Shown one piece after another: positions 11,053 to 21,758 of a stretch of DNA of 64,000 nt. The position numbers and the translations under genes were made by a program. Origin of the DNA: Megaustenia siamemsis (Eukaryota; Mollusca; Gastropoda; Stylommatophora; Ariophantidae); contig JAVIAB010000159.1 of the NCBI GenBank assembly GCA_032433765.1, positions 56,923,542 through 56,987,541 of the forward strand. Reading direction: 5' to 3'. The notes below the pieces were generated by a model that was not told where the DNA came from, ran no database searches, and was given only the letters and a program-made list of their open reading frames with translations. Each line of letters starts with the position of its first letter. Positions within the stretch are counted from its first letter, which is position 1.

Positions 11053-11174
11053 CTGTGTCTTCTATACACGAAGGTGTCACTAACTGTATCGTGCGAAGAT
11101 AGTCCCCTCTTATATCGTCATAGACGCAGTGGTTTGGGGCAGATAAAGTACAGTTGTATCCTTTATAGCCAAGC
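11053..11174 (-). CDS. Exon A2 of the module gene
   Basis: The acceptor is ATTCAG before 11174 and the donor GTAAAA after 11053. It has 1 + 120 + 1 nt. It encodes LGYKGYNCTLSAPNHC, then a middle with R-G-D-Y at residues 22-25, then TPSC near the end, so all three A-type cysteines (8, 16, 36) are present. Its closest sister by eye is exon A4 (shared LGY.GYNC, YD.IR, DYL). The junction codon with B1 is CAG (Gln) and with B0 GAG (Glu). The upstream intron starts with an array of copied B1 ends. Confidence 0.85.
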
Positions 11175-11639
11175 CTGAATCAAGATGGTTGAAACAAAAA
11201 TATATATATATATATTTATGAAGATGAAAGGTAAATGAAACTGTACTTTACATTTCATACAAAATAAACATAAAAAGGTTTGAATCAGCTAAACTGATAG
11301 AAACATAAGACAAACTATTAAGTTACGGCAAAAGCTTTCATCAGGTATAGCACACACATTATACAAATTAAACAAAACAATCCAAGCACGAAAACGAACC
11401 ACTGATCTAAAACTGGCTCTCCTGTTCTTCGTGTCGCGAAGGGGTTCATCCCTCGTTCCCACCTCTGTACGTGTATGTGTTCCTGAACTAATCTTAATCC
11501 TCAACTCGTTTGAATTCGATGGTCCATTCTTCAACCAGACCTAATGGGATTGTTATGGGCACCAAGATGGGCCCTAGGTATGGTGCCTATTCATGGGTTA
11601 CCTAAAAGACCACATTCATTCTTATTTTAATGCCAGCAG

Positions 11640-12570
11640 AAGATATATCAATAGAAAGACAAACGAATTTATGAAACATTGCTATAGACCATCAAGGTAT
11701 AAAACAATTAACATACTTTAAATATCTGGGACCTACATTTTCTGAAGATGGTAAAATCGATAAAGAAATAGACATACCATGCAATAAGGCAAACCAGATA
11801 TAGGGACAGCTATCCCCTATACTTCAATACAAAGCAATACAATGACCACCAATACAAATCTTTGACAGAGTATATTTATTCAAACCTTGTGCTACCAATG
11901 CCAAACATGATCACAAACACTGTCTTTGTCAGTTTTTTACTGTTGGTTTATACCGATTCTATCATTCAATTCAACCTTTGCGTACAGCGTATTGTTTATT
12001 ATTCTCCGTATTATAACTAGGGAGCCTAGATAACTCAGTGGTTAGTGAACTGGACTACAAAGGACAAATTGGTAGGGTTCGATCCCAACCGATGGCTTCC
12101 GGGTTCACCCAGCCTTTAATGGGTACCGGATTTTTTTCTTGGAAAGTAAAGCGGCACGGGCGTAATTCCGAACCAATTACCCCAAAAATCATGTACATAA
12201 GTCTTTAAATAGGGTCACTAACACCATATTTCCTATACGCCACTTGGCGTGACGGGGGACTCTTTCATTGTTTTACTTATTATAACTATCAAGCATTATC
12301 AATCAACCACTAATATCTTCAGTAATCAAGAAAAGACGATGGTCCTATGTTGGACATGTGATGAGGAGAGATAAAAGCCGATTAACAAACCCTCATGTGG
12401 GAAACACCAGGTAAGAGGAAAAGATGTCGACCCAGAGAGATAATGAGAAGAACATTGATCAGAGAGGCAAGACCAGCAGGTATTAGCTCCCTCAATGAGA
12501 AAGAGTTCCTTGCACGAAACAGAGACAGATTGCGAAATTTGATAAAATATCTTTACAAGGATTGAAAACT
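11640..12570 (+). mobile_element. LINE ORF2 fragment interrupted by a SINE
   Basis: 11,690-11,830 gives the typical late-RT block FKYLG.TFSEDGKIDKEID. 12,325-12,570 gives a C-terminal tail with RRWSYVGHVMRRDKSR and a later A.NRDRLRNL. The SINE at 12,020-12,278, with its own target duplication, splits it. Multiple stops are present. It belongs to the group whose proteins end in a GH.LR...GRPR...W.....DR..W tail. Confidence 0.7.
12020..12278 (+). mobile_element. tRNA-derived SINE (family S1), with target duplication
   Basis: It starts GGGAGCCTAGATAACTCAGT with box B GGGTTCGATCCCAACC, and has the same body and end as the other S1 copies. The 10-bp duplication ATTATAACTA at 12,010-12,019 and 12,279-12,288 defines both ends. 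Solo S1 is therefore about 259 bp. Confidence 0.95.
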
Positions 12571-12599
12571 GCTAAAATAAAATTGTAGATAAGAGAAAG

Positions 12600-12665
12600 A
12601 GTATCTGGGTCTATGTCCTATGGGACGGCAACGGCTCGAAAGGTCAATAGATAGATATATATTAT
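12600..12665 (+). mobile_element. 3' end of a (GATA)-tailed repeat family
   Basis: Ends GGCTCGAAAGGTCAATAGAT followed by AGATA units. The same end in reverse lies at 26,940-27,000 (CTTTCGAGCC). Confidence 0.5.
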
Positions 12666-12889
12666 AAGCACAAATAAAAAAATATAACTAAATAGTTGTA
12701 TTCTTCATTTTTATTGCCAATAATAGCATGTATAACAGATTATATATTTAAATTAGACTTCGTTTTATTGTAAAATTGCTCATTTCTATGACTGCTTGTT
12801 CCAATAGAGGATTGCAATATCTGGTTCACATTGAACGTCATTGATCGTGTCGATTTTGTGGCTCCTGAATGAATGAGCATTTTATCTTG

Positions 12890-13040
12890 AGAAAAATAGA
12901 GAAGAAACTGGATAGCTTGGTGTCATGGCATGGACAACGGTCAACAAGAGAATTGAAACGATGCACTGTAGATAGAAGTTTGTGGAATGACATGATCGCC
13001 TAAACCAACTTGTATGGCACATGATTATGATGATCTTGAG
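12890..13040 (+). mobile_element. RTE-like LINE 3' end
   Basis: Contains CTTGGTGTCATGGCATGGAC, ATGCACTGTAGATAGAAG and the end TATGGCACATGATTATGATG. This is the last 150 bp of the family. Confidence 0.85.
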
Positions 13041-13734
13041 AAAACTTAAGGCTACGTCTTGTACCGGCTGCTCGAGATATCTTCACTTTTCTTCTTTTCA
13101 ACAATTACATATTGTCTTCACTTCGGTATTTCCCAGAGATTCTTAATGCAGTGTTCTTGTTTTTTCTTTCATATTGCTGATCTAATATTGTTTTTCTTAC
13201 ACTCTGCTATGGTCATACGTTTGAATACAGAGTTTCTTTCTCTAGTCTTAAATTATACAGTTTGTTAACGTTTTTGGTATGTCTTCATCACTGATCAATT
13301 ACATAGGGCGTTTGAGTGTCTACAACAGAAGTAATACGTCTTGATAACACTTCATAATTTGCACTAATTTATATGTAAGCATTACATTGTCCTGTTCTTG
13401 CTGTGCCATATATTTAGAAATCCCCTTACCAGAATCGTGGTACGCTCCCTTAATAGACTTTATCAAGTCGCACGTCCTTAGAAGAACATTCCATTCATCA
13501 CTACCTGTCTGAAAGAATATCTGTCTCTAGACAAATCTATCATTGATTATGTGGTCACGTTCATGGTTTTCTTGATGTTGTTTGAGACCATCTTCTCCTG
13601 GTCTGATACTGTCTCATTTTTTCGAAGTCCATGTCTTCATTTATTGTCTTTTTCTTAATGGATAAATTACTATTCTAAGTCTTTTTAAAGAATACATTAT
13701 CATCTGCATTGGCAAAGATATGTACATCCGTTGC

Positions 13735-14744
13735 TACAACGTGATGTTCGATGCTACAAACTATTTGTAAATGTATGCTACAGCTTGTCTATGTTTGCGA
13801 TATCTCTCTCTCTCTCTCTCTTTACGGTACTCACTGACGCAAAGTTCGTCTACACAACGTGATGTTCGATGCTACAAACTATTTGTAAATGTATGCTACA
13901 GCTTGTCTATGTTTGCGATATCTCTCTCTCTCTCTCTTTACGGTACTCACTGACGCAAAGTTCATCTACACAACGTGATGCTCGATGCTACAAACTATTT
14001 GTAAATGTATGCTACAGCTTGTCTATGTTTGCGATATATCTCTCTCTATCTCTATAGGGTACTCACTAACGCAAAGTTCGTCTACACAACGGGATGTTCG
14101 ATGCTACAAACTGTATGTAAATGTATGCTACAGCTTCTCTATATTTACGATATCTCTGTCTCTATATACGGTACTAACTGACGCAAAGTTCGTCTACACA
14201 ACGTGATGTTCGATGCTACAAACTGTATGTAAATGTATGCTACAGCTTGTCTATATTTGCGATATCTCTCTCTATATATGCCGTACCCACTGACGCAATG
14301 TTGGTCTACACAACGTGATGTTCGATGCTACAAACTATTTGTAAATGTATGCTACAGCTAGTCTATATTCACGATATCTCTCTCTCTCTATACGGTACTA
14401 ACTGACGCAAAGTTCGTCTACACAACGTAATGTTCGATGCTACAAACTGTATGTAAATGTATGCTACAGCGTGTCTATATTTGCGATTTCTCTCTCTCTT
14501 TACGGTACTCACTGACGCAAAGTTCGTCTACACAACGTGATGTTCGATGCTACAAACTGTATGTAAATGTAAGCTACAGCTTGTCTATATTTACGATCTC
14601 TCTCTCTCTCTCTCTCTCTATACGGTACTAACTGACGCAAAGTTCGTCTACACAACGTAATGTTCGATGCTACAAACTGTATGTAAATGTATGCTACAGC
14701 GTGTCTATATTTGCGATATCTGTCTCTATATATGCCGTACTCAC
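13735..14744. repeat. Minisatellite (about 111-120 bp) carrying copies of the exon B1 end and splice donor
   Basis: Eight units precede exon B1 on the plus strand, so they follow it in the transcript. Each holds a CT-rich or AT-rich spacer, then the reverse complement of GTGAGT (or GTTAGT, GTGGGT) joined to 30-40 nt matching the last codons of B1 (ACTGACGCAAAGTTCGTCTA, ACAACGTGATGTTCG). The donor-like boxes lie near 13,829, 13,945, 14,061, 14,173, 14,285, 14,397, 14,508 and 14,628, with the true one at 14,739-14,744. The short plus-strand frames over it are artefacts. Confidence 0.92.
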
Positions 14745-14868
14745 TGACGCAAAGTTGGTCTACACAACGTGATGTTCGGTGCTCGAGTCAGTTCAGCAAT
14801 ATCTTTACTGTTAGAGACCAAGCATTGAATAAGCGTCCGACATTGTTCATCTTTTGTTGCATCGGTTT
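14745..14868 (-). CDS. Exon B1 of the module gene
   Basis: The acceptor is CCCATAG before 14868 and the donor GTGAGT after 14745. It has 2 + 120 + 2 nt. It has CRTLIQCLVSNSKDIAELT and ends ITLCRPTLR. The first two cysteines are normal (codons 9 and 15). The final one has become Arg, while the Tyr five residues before it has become Cys, so the cysteine count is kept but its position is shifted. One N-I-T glycosylation site is present. The intron upstream (to A3) is the shortest, 620 bp. The end of this exon has been amplified in the adjacent minisatellite. Confidence 0.85.
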
Positions 14869-15488
14869 CTATGGGAAAACATTTGTGCAAATTCAACGAG
14901 AAATGAGTTAATTCTCAGAACAAAATGTTCCTGAAAGTGGGGAAATTGAAGAAATGTGTAAGAGAAAACGAAACAATATAATTTATGGTGAATGTTTAGA
15001 ATAATGGAAAATGTGCTGGTGAAGAGATCTGATTATTATGATGTTGTCTAATATGCAGTTAATTAAAATAAAATATAAAACTGATTCGAATAATTCAGAC
15101 AAAATGTATGGTTATGTGGAGTAACGTAGATAACGTTTTGGATACATATTAAAACATGTTCTGGGCAACTGAAAGACAAAAAAACTAAAAAGAAGTGAAT
15201 GAACAACAAAGGAAATATATAAAACAAAAATGGTGCGGAGTCAAATTAGAGAAAAAATGTAAAAGGTATTACAAAGATTGTGTATTTGGTGAGATACATT
15301 TATTCATAAATAGCGACATGTGATAATCATCATCCACTTAACATATCGTATACGCACCAATAACGATGTTGCTTGTAACAAAAACTGAGAATCTAACATT
15401 AATTTGCTAAATAAACCATTATATTCAAGAGAATTGGTAGATACTTTGAATTGTACAATAAAGATCAAACCAAAATGTGCTGATTTAC
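14869..15488. other. Intron between exons A3 and B1 (620 bp)
   Basis: AT-rich and free of recognisable mobile elements. Some blocks (GATCTGATTATTATGATGTT) resemble sequence beside exon B3 (GATCTGAATATTATGAAGTA), suggesting shared ancestry of the introns. Confidence 0.6.
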
Positions 15489-15610
15489 CTCTGGCTATAG
15501 TACACGATGGCGCTAGCAGCCGAAATGTTTGAAGATAGTCCGCTCTTACACTTTCGTTGATGCAGTATTCTGGCGCATGTAAAATACAATTATATCCTTC
15601 CACTCCAAGC
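15489..15610 (-). CDS. Exon A3 of the module gene
   Basis: The acceptor is AATTCAG before 15610 and the donor GTAAAT after 15489. It has 1 + 120 + 1 nt. It encodes LGVEGYNCILHAPEYC, then R-A-D-Y at residues 22-25, TF, and APSC. All three A cysteines are present, with one N-E-S glycosylation site. This is the reference copy from which I defined type A. A longer open frame continues into the intron, but the GTAAAT donor and agreement with five sister exons place the boundary here. It joins B2 through CAG (Gln) and B1 through GAA (Glu). Confidence 0.88.
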
Positions 15611-16641
15611 CTGAATTAATTTGATACAAAGAAAATGATTATGTGATTCTGTAAGTTAAATGAAGATCACAGCTTCTTTGTGATACGAAAAATCAAGTCT
15701 GATTATTGACAACTCGAAATTAATGTTAAGGAAGAGATCCCCATTAAACCTGGAAACTTCACGAACTACTGCCCGGTTCTGAAGCCAGGGTAACCTGCTC
15801 AAGGCAAGGACAAAGATAATTAAACAAAAAACGTGCTCCGTGAGCGCTACATTAGACACAAATAATGATCATCGAATCTCAGGGCAAATCGCTTCCATCG
15901 ATAGTAATGAAAAACATGAGTAACGAGAAATTAATGTTGTTGGGAATGTGTATCTCTAAATCTCTAAATAATGCCTTAGTTCGGACTGGCGCCACAACAA
16001 TTATGGCATTCCCACATCTGCTCTGTGAAACGTTCCAGCGACCATAGAAGAGATATAGTTTGTTTCAGATTGTTTGCCTCCCTAATTCCAGTAATATCTC
16101 GAAAACCGTCTGATGGAATACCATGATTTTTTGCATGCGACCTTAGATTTTCAATGACGTAACGAATTTATCATTTAAATTATCGTATGTGTTACCGTTT
16201 CCTCAAAGCGGCAACTTCCTTTGATCTCCTTCATATTTGTATTTATTTTGACACAAAAAACAGAATGTACGGTAAATGAAGATCTTTTACACTTTTTAGA
16301 GGAAAAGGCGTAACTTTTATTTTTATATAAGGGACATTATTACTTTATAATAAGAGAGTAAGTAAGTAAGTGTTCCTGTCATGCCTGAAGGTGTATAGGG
16401 GAATAAACCGCCACAATTGCACTTTTTCACAACATGCTACCCATTTGGATTGGGCTCTTTTAATTATACAACTAATATTGAATCAAATCAAAATAGGCCG
16501 AACATTCACCGAATAGAAATTATTTATTTTAAGAACACAGAATACATCGTCAACTCACTAAAAAAACAGTTCCTGAAGTGGTCCGTTTCCAGAGTTTCCA
16601 ACTCCAACAAAGTCACTTCAGTAAGTTCAAACAAATGAGTT

Positions 16642-17931
16642 TTATTCAGAATCTGCCGAATCTAATAGACGTATTACCATTTTTGGTTGAATAACCCACA
16701 GACCATCGTTTCTCCAATACTTATCTTCCTCAACCATAACATGGTCTTCACAACTAGCCCAATAATCTTTGTCTATGTTTGAAATAGCAACATTGGTAAG
16801 CTCTTTAACATCAGATAATTTGAAAGTTTTATTTTCGGATGCTACTTGCCCTTTGATCTTTGCCCAAACTCATTCAATAGGATTTAGGTGTGAGTGATAT
16901 GGAGGCAGCCTCAAACATCTATGACCATGTTCTTCAATTAATTTATCTATTTGAAATATCTTTGGCCGTTGTATCTGTTTTACAAGTGAAAGTAATTCAG
17001 GCTTGAGATACATATCGTTAAATGGTATTTGTTCCCTTGTCAGCCATGTCTTTATTTCAGCTTTAGTGCTTGATGATGTTGGAACTTTATCTTCTTGTGC
17101 CACTTTGTTATGGTAAGATGCATTATCCATGATCAAACAAGATGGTCGATCTAATAAAGGCAAAAGAGTGTCTTTAACCCAATCTCTGAACATATGACTG
17201 TTCATCTCTGAATGATAATCCTGGTTATCAGTTGACTATGCAATAAAAACAAGTTCAGCATTCTCCACCAGGCCATTATTTTTGCTCCCAGCATGTGCCA
17301 CTATAAGGCGCTTTCCTTTGCTGCTAGGTACATACCTTTTAATAGTCCCATCTAATGACTGCCATTCTTTTTCATTTGTGTGGTGGGCATTAATCCATGT
17401 TTCGTCCAAGTACACAATGTCATAATCTTCATTACGCATTTGTCTAACTTCACGTAAATATTTGCTTCTTGCAGCTACTAAATGAGGTTTCTCGCAAATG
17501 ATGTTTCATCCACAAGAATATTTTCTAAAAGTGAAGCCTAAACTCCGCACACTTCTCCATAGTGTGGTTTTTGATACATCAATACTGGTGTTCTTTTTAA
17601 GCCAAATCTTAAGTTTCCTTATGGTAACTTCTTCCCCTAAGTCAAACATTTTACAAATCTCTCTGCGGACAAGTTCTCTGTCAAAACTGTCTAACAAATG
17701 TTTTCTTCCTCGACTTCTTTCTTTCCTTGAACATTCACATTGAACATTTTTCACTGATCTATGAAACGACCGTTTACTTAAACCTAACACGTGCATCGTT
17801 CTCTTTTCAGGATTTGATATGCTGTGATATAGACTCCCTCGTTTTGCCTCTCTACAAAAATATAAATATAATTTCTTTGTAATATTTTGTTCAGTAACAA
17901 ATTTCAACTTTAAACTCATTGTTAAGGGCAC
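16642..17931 (-). pseudogene. DDE transposase, IS630/Tc1/mariner superfamily (copy 1), broken
   Basis: Read on the minus strand this gives almost a whole transposase of about 430 codons. An N-terminal helix-turn-helix-like region comes first (about 17,931-17,560). The DDE domain follows, with first Asp in YLDETW (about 17,400), second Asp in IMDNASYHN (about 17,125) and Glu in LPPYHSHLNPIE (about 16,875). The second-D-to-E spacing is 83 residues, far longer than the 34 of Tc1 and mariner and close to the group described as DD82E (Sailor). Three in-frame stops break it: after FRKYSCG (near 17,506), after VFIA (near 17,235) and right after the catalytic Glu. Clear terminal inverted repeats were not found by eye. 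A second copy lies at 61,880-64,000. Confidence 0.88.
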
Positions 17932-18599
17932 AACTCACAAAACACGCCTATGTAAATAATTTGATTTTGTATTTTTGGTGACGTTATACTAATGACGTGA
18001 TACAAAAAGTTGACAATTTTAATCCAGTAAGTGCAAAACCAGAATTGCGCACCGAATATAAGAGAAATTTGCTACACATATGTGCAAATATTGACAAAAA
18101 TCTGACATTTGCAATTCAATAGTGTAAACCGGTGCCTTTACCCACCAACATATAAAGGAAATTCCCAAATGAAGATGTTTAAATCATTCTTGAAGTGATA
18201 TGGAAGGGGTAAATACTCTTAAATTTTGATTCAAATGTGCCCAAGTTTAATCATACTTTTATCCTCCTGGTAAGCAAGCGCACAAGAAAAACCAGCAGTT
18301 TGTTTGCAATGAATTTATTTTTTCTATTACGTTATGAGATTCAGTAGGTTACATGCAAAATATCAGCACTGTAGCACAAATGGTTGCTGAGCTGTGGTTT
18401 TTTGAAGTGAGGCAAAAAATCTGAAGCGAACTATAGCACAAATATACCAACTATAGAATAGTATGATGGGCCTCGAGTAGAGCTGCGGAGAACATATAAA
18501 CATAACATGGTATGGAGCAGATAAACTAATAGAAAGACAAGTCAACCAACGATGTTTCGTCAAAAACGGTCCAAGTGTTCATTTACTGCTTCATCTTGT

Positions 18600-19330
18600 C
18601 CTCTTTTGATTGTGTTGCTTTCTTTATCGCTGAGGTGCTTTTCCTGCTTTCGCCTCCCGTGACGCTGTGCTACACCATAAATGTGACACTTGGATTGTTC
18701 TCGGCTTCCTTGTGGCTACCCTGTGTAAGGTGTTCGTTTAAACTCGTCGCCATGTCATAAATGTCAAATTATGTTAGAGATTTCCTGCGCAGTGACAGAT
18801 CCCACCAAGATGTCAGCTATTCCGTTGCCACGAACTCCAGAGTGTCCAGGACAATCTATCCAAGTTAGGCTGTTGACAGGAGACTTGTCGAGTAGGTGCA
18901 CCTCACCCGCTGTGTGCTCTTGTCAATCCGGAAAAGCATGCTTTGTGAGTCAATGGAGGTGACCGCATGTGTCGTTGGTCTCTTAACCAGTCATGTGATA
19001 GCTTCAGTCACAGAACGCGTGTGCCGGAGGTGGTAATATGATGGTCCTGCACCTTTCTCTTTCTTTCCATTACAATACACAACAAGTCCCAGCCGCGTTG
19101 CATACACTTTGTGACCGAGCTGCCGGTGTAGATGATAGGGTATTAGGGTTGTAAATCAAGTTACAGTACCTCCTGGACCTCGGAATCATGTGTCTAGCCA
19201 CGACATTTTCTGTCTAAGTGTATGTCAACCTTGGTTAACTCGTGCCTGTCATGCACATCTATCCAATCCCTCCAGTATACCTCCTTGTTAAATTCGTTAT
19301 GCAATGTTGTCTCTGACAGCCACTATCTTC
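18600..19330 (-). mobile_element. LINE relic with RNase H domain
   Basis: On the minus strand, in shifting frames, one reads IDSQSMLFRIDKSTQ and then WIDCPGHSGVRGNGIAD (near 18,830-18,870). This is the RNase H motif CPGHaGv.GNe.AD. It resembles the RNase H carried by I-superfamily LINEs. Many stops. The region upstream (about 19,150) has a decayed IYTxGSV. Confidence 0.65.
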
Positions 19331-19489
19331 CGAGCTTAATGTGATTGCCTTTCATTGACTGTAATTCCTGTAGTTAAGTATGTGTTTTGATACACGCCAC
19401 CCGCAGGTACGCTTTTGACTGCACGTGCTTGTATAGTGCTTAAATGCATGGAAGGTCTAACAGAATCACATTGGCTAATTATTTGTGTA

Positions 19490-19955
19490 TCCCAACACGT
19501 AAATGAATTTAGATATCTGGGAACATTGTTAACCTCAGATGGTAGATATACAATAGAGGTGAGATGCAGATGGCTAGGGTAAATGCAGTTTTTCAAAAAA
19601 AAAAAAAAAAAAAAAAAAAGATGAAGATACTGCGCAATCCATTTGTGGCAATATAATGAAGAAAAGATGTTCTTCAAATGTATTTATAGCCATATGTATG
19701 TGAATCATGGTCAATAGGACAACATACAAGAAATTCGCTGGAGGCTGTAGAAATGTGGTTTTACATAAGAATATTGAGAATATCATAAAAAGATAAGAAG
19801 AGTAATGAAAACGTTCTGAAAGAGGCCAAAGCAAAAGGGCTAATGTTCAATAATAGGAAATAAACACTCATCAATTTTTGGCCAAATAAATTAGAAGGGA
19901 ATAGCTGGAATATATTGTAACATCTGGAAAAACAGAGGGACGATTAGGTCTTTTC
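19490..19955 (+). mobile_element. RTE-like LINE 3' fragment
   Basis: Begins with a late-RT block, AATGAATTTAGATATCTGGG then TTAACCTCAGATGG. It contains an odd A tract at 19,594-19,618 and continues through GTGAATCATGGTCAATAGGA to GAATAGCTGGAATATATTG. Stops throughout. Confidence 0.8.
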
Positions 19956-20305
19956 TTTGACTGCATTGCTCTTTTTCATGATCTCAGGGCAATCTAAACT
20001 CAGTAGTTTGCCACTGATATCTGATTGGTTCTGGCCATACTTTTGGCCCCTGTTGTGCCCTAAACCAGATGCTAGGCTGTTTGCCAAATCCTGCCATTGA
20101 GATTGGTGTAGACTGCGTTGGTCATCCAGCCTTTCTGTCAGCAGCTGTGTGAACTATCAGAGGTTATTAACTAGTCAAGACAATAACTTTGAGAGGATAT
20201 ACACATGTTTTAAAAGTAACTTTAGTCTTTTCATAATTAGCGATAAATGTGTACAATCAAATGGATGCTATAGAATGATTGAATGACTTGAGCCTATACA
20301 CTCAC

Positions 20306-20426
20306 TGACACAAGGCTTGTGAATACATCTGGATGTTCTGTGTTAGATTCAACTCGTTAGCAGCCTCAATTGTTGACCTCAAACATCTATCTAGCCGCTG
20401 ACATTCTTCACTGTTTGTAATGTTCA
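20306..20426 (-). CDS. Exon B2 of the module gene
   Basis: The acceptor is TTCCACAG before 20426 and the donor GTGAGT after 20306. It has 2 + 117 + 2 nt. It begins N-I-T-N-S-E-E-C, has CQRLDRCLRS, and ends MYSQALC. Cysteines sit at codons 8, 14 and 39, with one N-I-T site. The split codons are GTG (Val) with A4 and CAG (Gln) with A3. It is the cleanest B exon and the reference for the type. It has high similarity to B4 at the start (NSEECQRL) and end (ALC). Confidence 0.88.
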
Positions 20427-20531
20427 CTGTGGAATTATAAATAGTAAACGTTTGCTTTGAATGTGGTTGATCACAAGATCATAGCGTTAACAACATTCTT
20501 CTTCTGCTTCATCGATCACGACTCTGTCAGA

Positions 20532-20970
20532 GTAGGATTCCCGACTCTCTCACGAAGGTAGCTGTCTGTTTAAGTGTAGGATTCCCGACTCTATCACGAA
20601 GGTAGCTGTCTGTTTAAGTGTAGGATTCCCGACTCTCTCACGAAGGTAGCTGTCTGTTTAAGTGTAGGATTCCCGACTCTCTCACGAAGGGAGCTGTCTG
20701 TTTAAGTGTAGGATTCCCGACTCTCTCACGAAGGTAGCTGTCTGTTTAAGTGTAGGATTCCCGACTCTATCACGAGGGTAGCTGTCTGTTTAAGTGTAGG
20801 ATTCCCGACTCTATCACGAAGGTAGTTGTCTGTTTAAGTGTAGGATTCCCGACTCTATCACGAAGGTAGTTGTCTGTTTAAGTGTAGGATTCCCGACTCT
20901 CACGAAGGTAGCTGTCTGTTTAAGTGTAGGATTCCCGACTCTCTCACGAAGGTAGCTGTCTGTTTAAGTG
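20532..20970. repeat. Minisatellite, 44-bp unit, about 10 copies, derived from a LINE 3' end
   Basis: The unit is GTAGGATTCCCGACTCTCTC plus ACGAAGGTAGCTGTCTGTTT AAGT. Its reverse complement continues directly from the LINE tail at 20,971-21,245. It also matches sequence at the 3' ends of the CAGA-tailed elements (48,070-48,115 and 55,130-55,180). Confidence 0.92.
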
Positions 20971-21245
20971 ATTCGGTTGCCCCGTATAGTTTCTCTTCCA
21001 GGTAGGTGGGTGTGGTCCACATTGTGCTTCTCAGGTCTGTGTACTAGGGGCAATCCTGTAGAACATGTTTTATTGTCATGTTGCCCAGTGTGGATTGGCA
21101 CTGGCTGGTAGTACCAATTTTGAGTTTGATGAACATGTGGTTTCTCATTCATGGCCTGGCCAGTGCGGAGGCGATGTATGATGACTTGATTCCTCCTTGA
21201 TAGTCGATGGTATCCATCTCTCTCGTCTTACTTTGGGTGTTCTCG
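20971..21245 (-). mobile_element. LINE 3' end, ORF2 C-terminus
   Basis: In one minus frame it reads KLKIGTTSQCQS, then TIKHVLQDCP, YTDLRSTMW and KLYGATESL. This is the C-terminal segment after RNase H in mollusc I-like LINEs (C..C/H, HvLQdCP, lR...W). It is followed in the LINE's own direction by the 44-bp array. Confidence 0.7.
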
Positions 21246-21440
21246 TTACCATTTTTCATGAAAATGGCCCTTGATGATGGTTAACGACATAAGATGATGT
21301 CATTTTATATCATGAAAAAATGGCATTAAAGATTACAACTAAATTTTCTCAGAAAAATTCTTAAATAGGTGAAGGTATGGGATAGCTGGGCAGGAATTAT
21401 GAAATGTTCGAGGTTTAATAAGTTTTTACATGTACAAAAA

Positions 21441-21758
<318 letters not shown>

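Larger units (their letters stand above)
11175..14744. other. Intron between exons B1 and A2 (3,570 bp)
   Basis: It holds a LINE split by a SINE, a second LINE tail and the exon-derived minisatellite next to B1. In 11,175-11,640 and 13,041-13,734 I see nothing beyond a short (AT)n tract near 11,201. Confidence 0.7.
15611..20305. other. Intron between exons B2 and A3 (4,695 bp)
   Basis: It holds a dead DDE transposase, an RNase H-bearing LINE relic and an RTE-like LINE tail. In 15,611-16,640, 17,935-18,560 and 19,960-20,305 I see no gene. The short frames there lack support. Confidence 0.7.

Noticed and set aside
10871..11083. 70-codon plus frame starting MTSDVYF
   Set aside because: It overlaps exon A2 on the opposite strand, has no similarity to anything else here and no splice context.
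15304..15603. 99-codon minus frame as a complete small gene
   Set aside because: Only its first third is coding. It contains exon A3, and the rest is intron after the GTAAAT donor.
19594..19618. Poly(A) tail of a processed retrocopy
   Set aside because: The A run lies in the middle of an RTE-like fragment with matching sequence on both sides, so it is an internal expansion.
20532..20970. CRISPR-like regular array
   Set aside because: Units are contiguous with no unique spacers, the source is a LINE end, and the DNA is eukaryotic.
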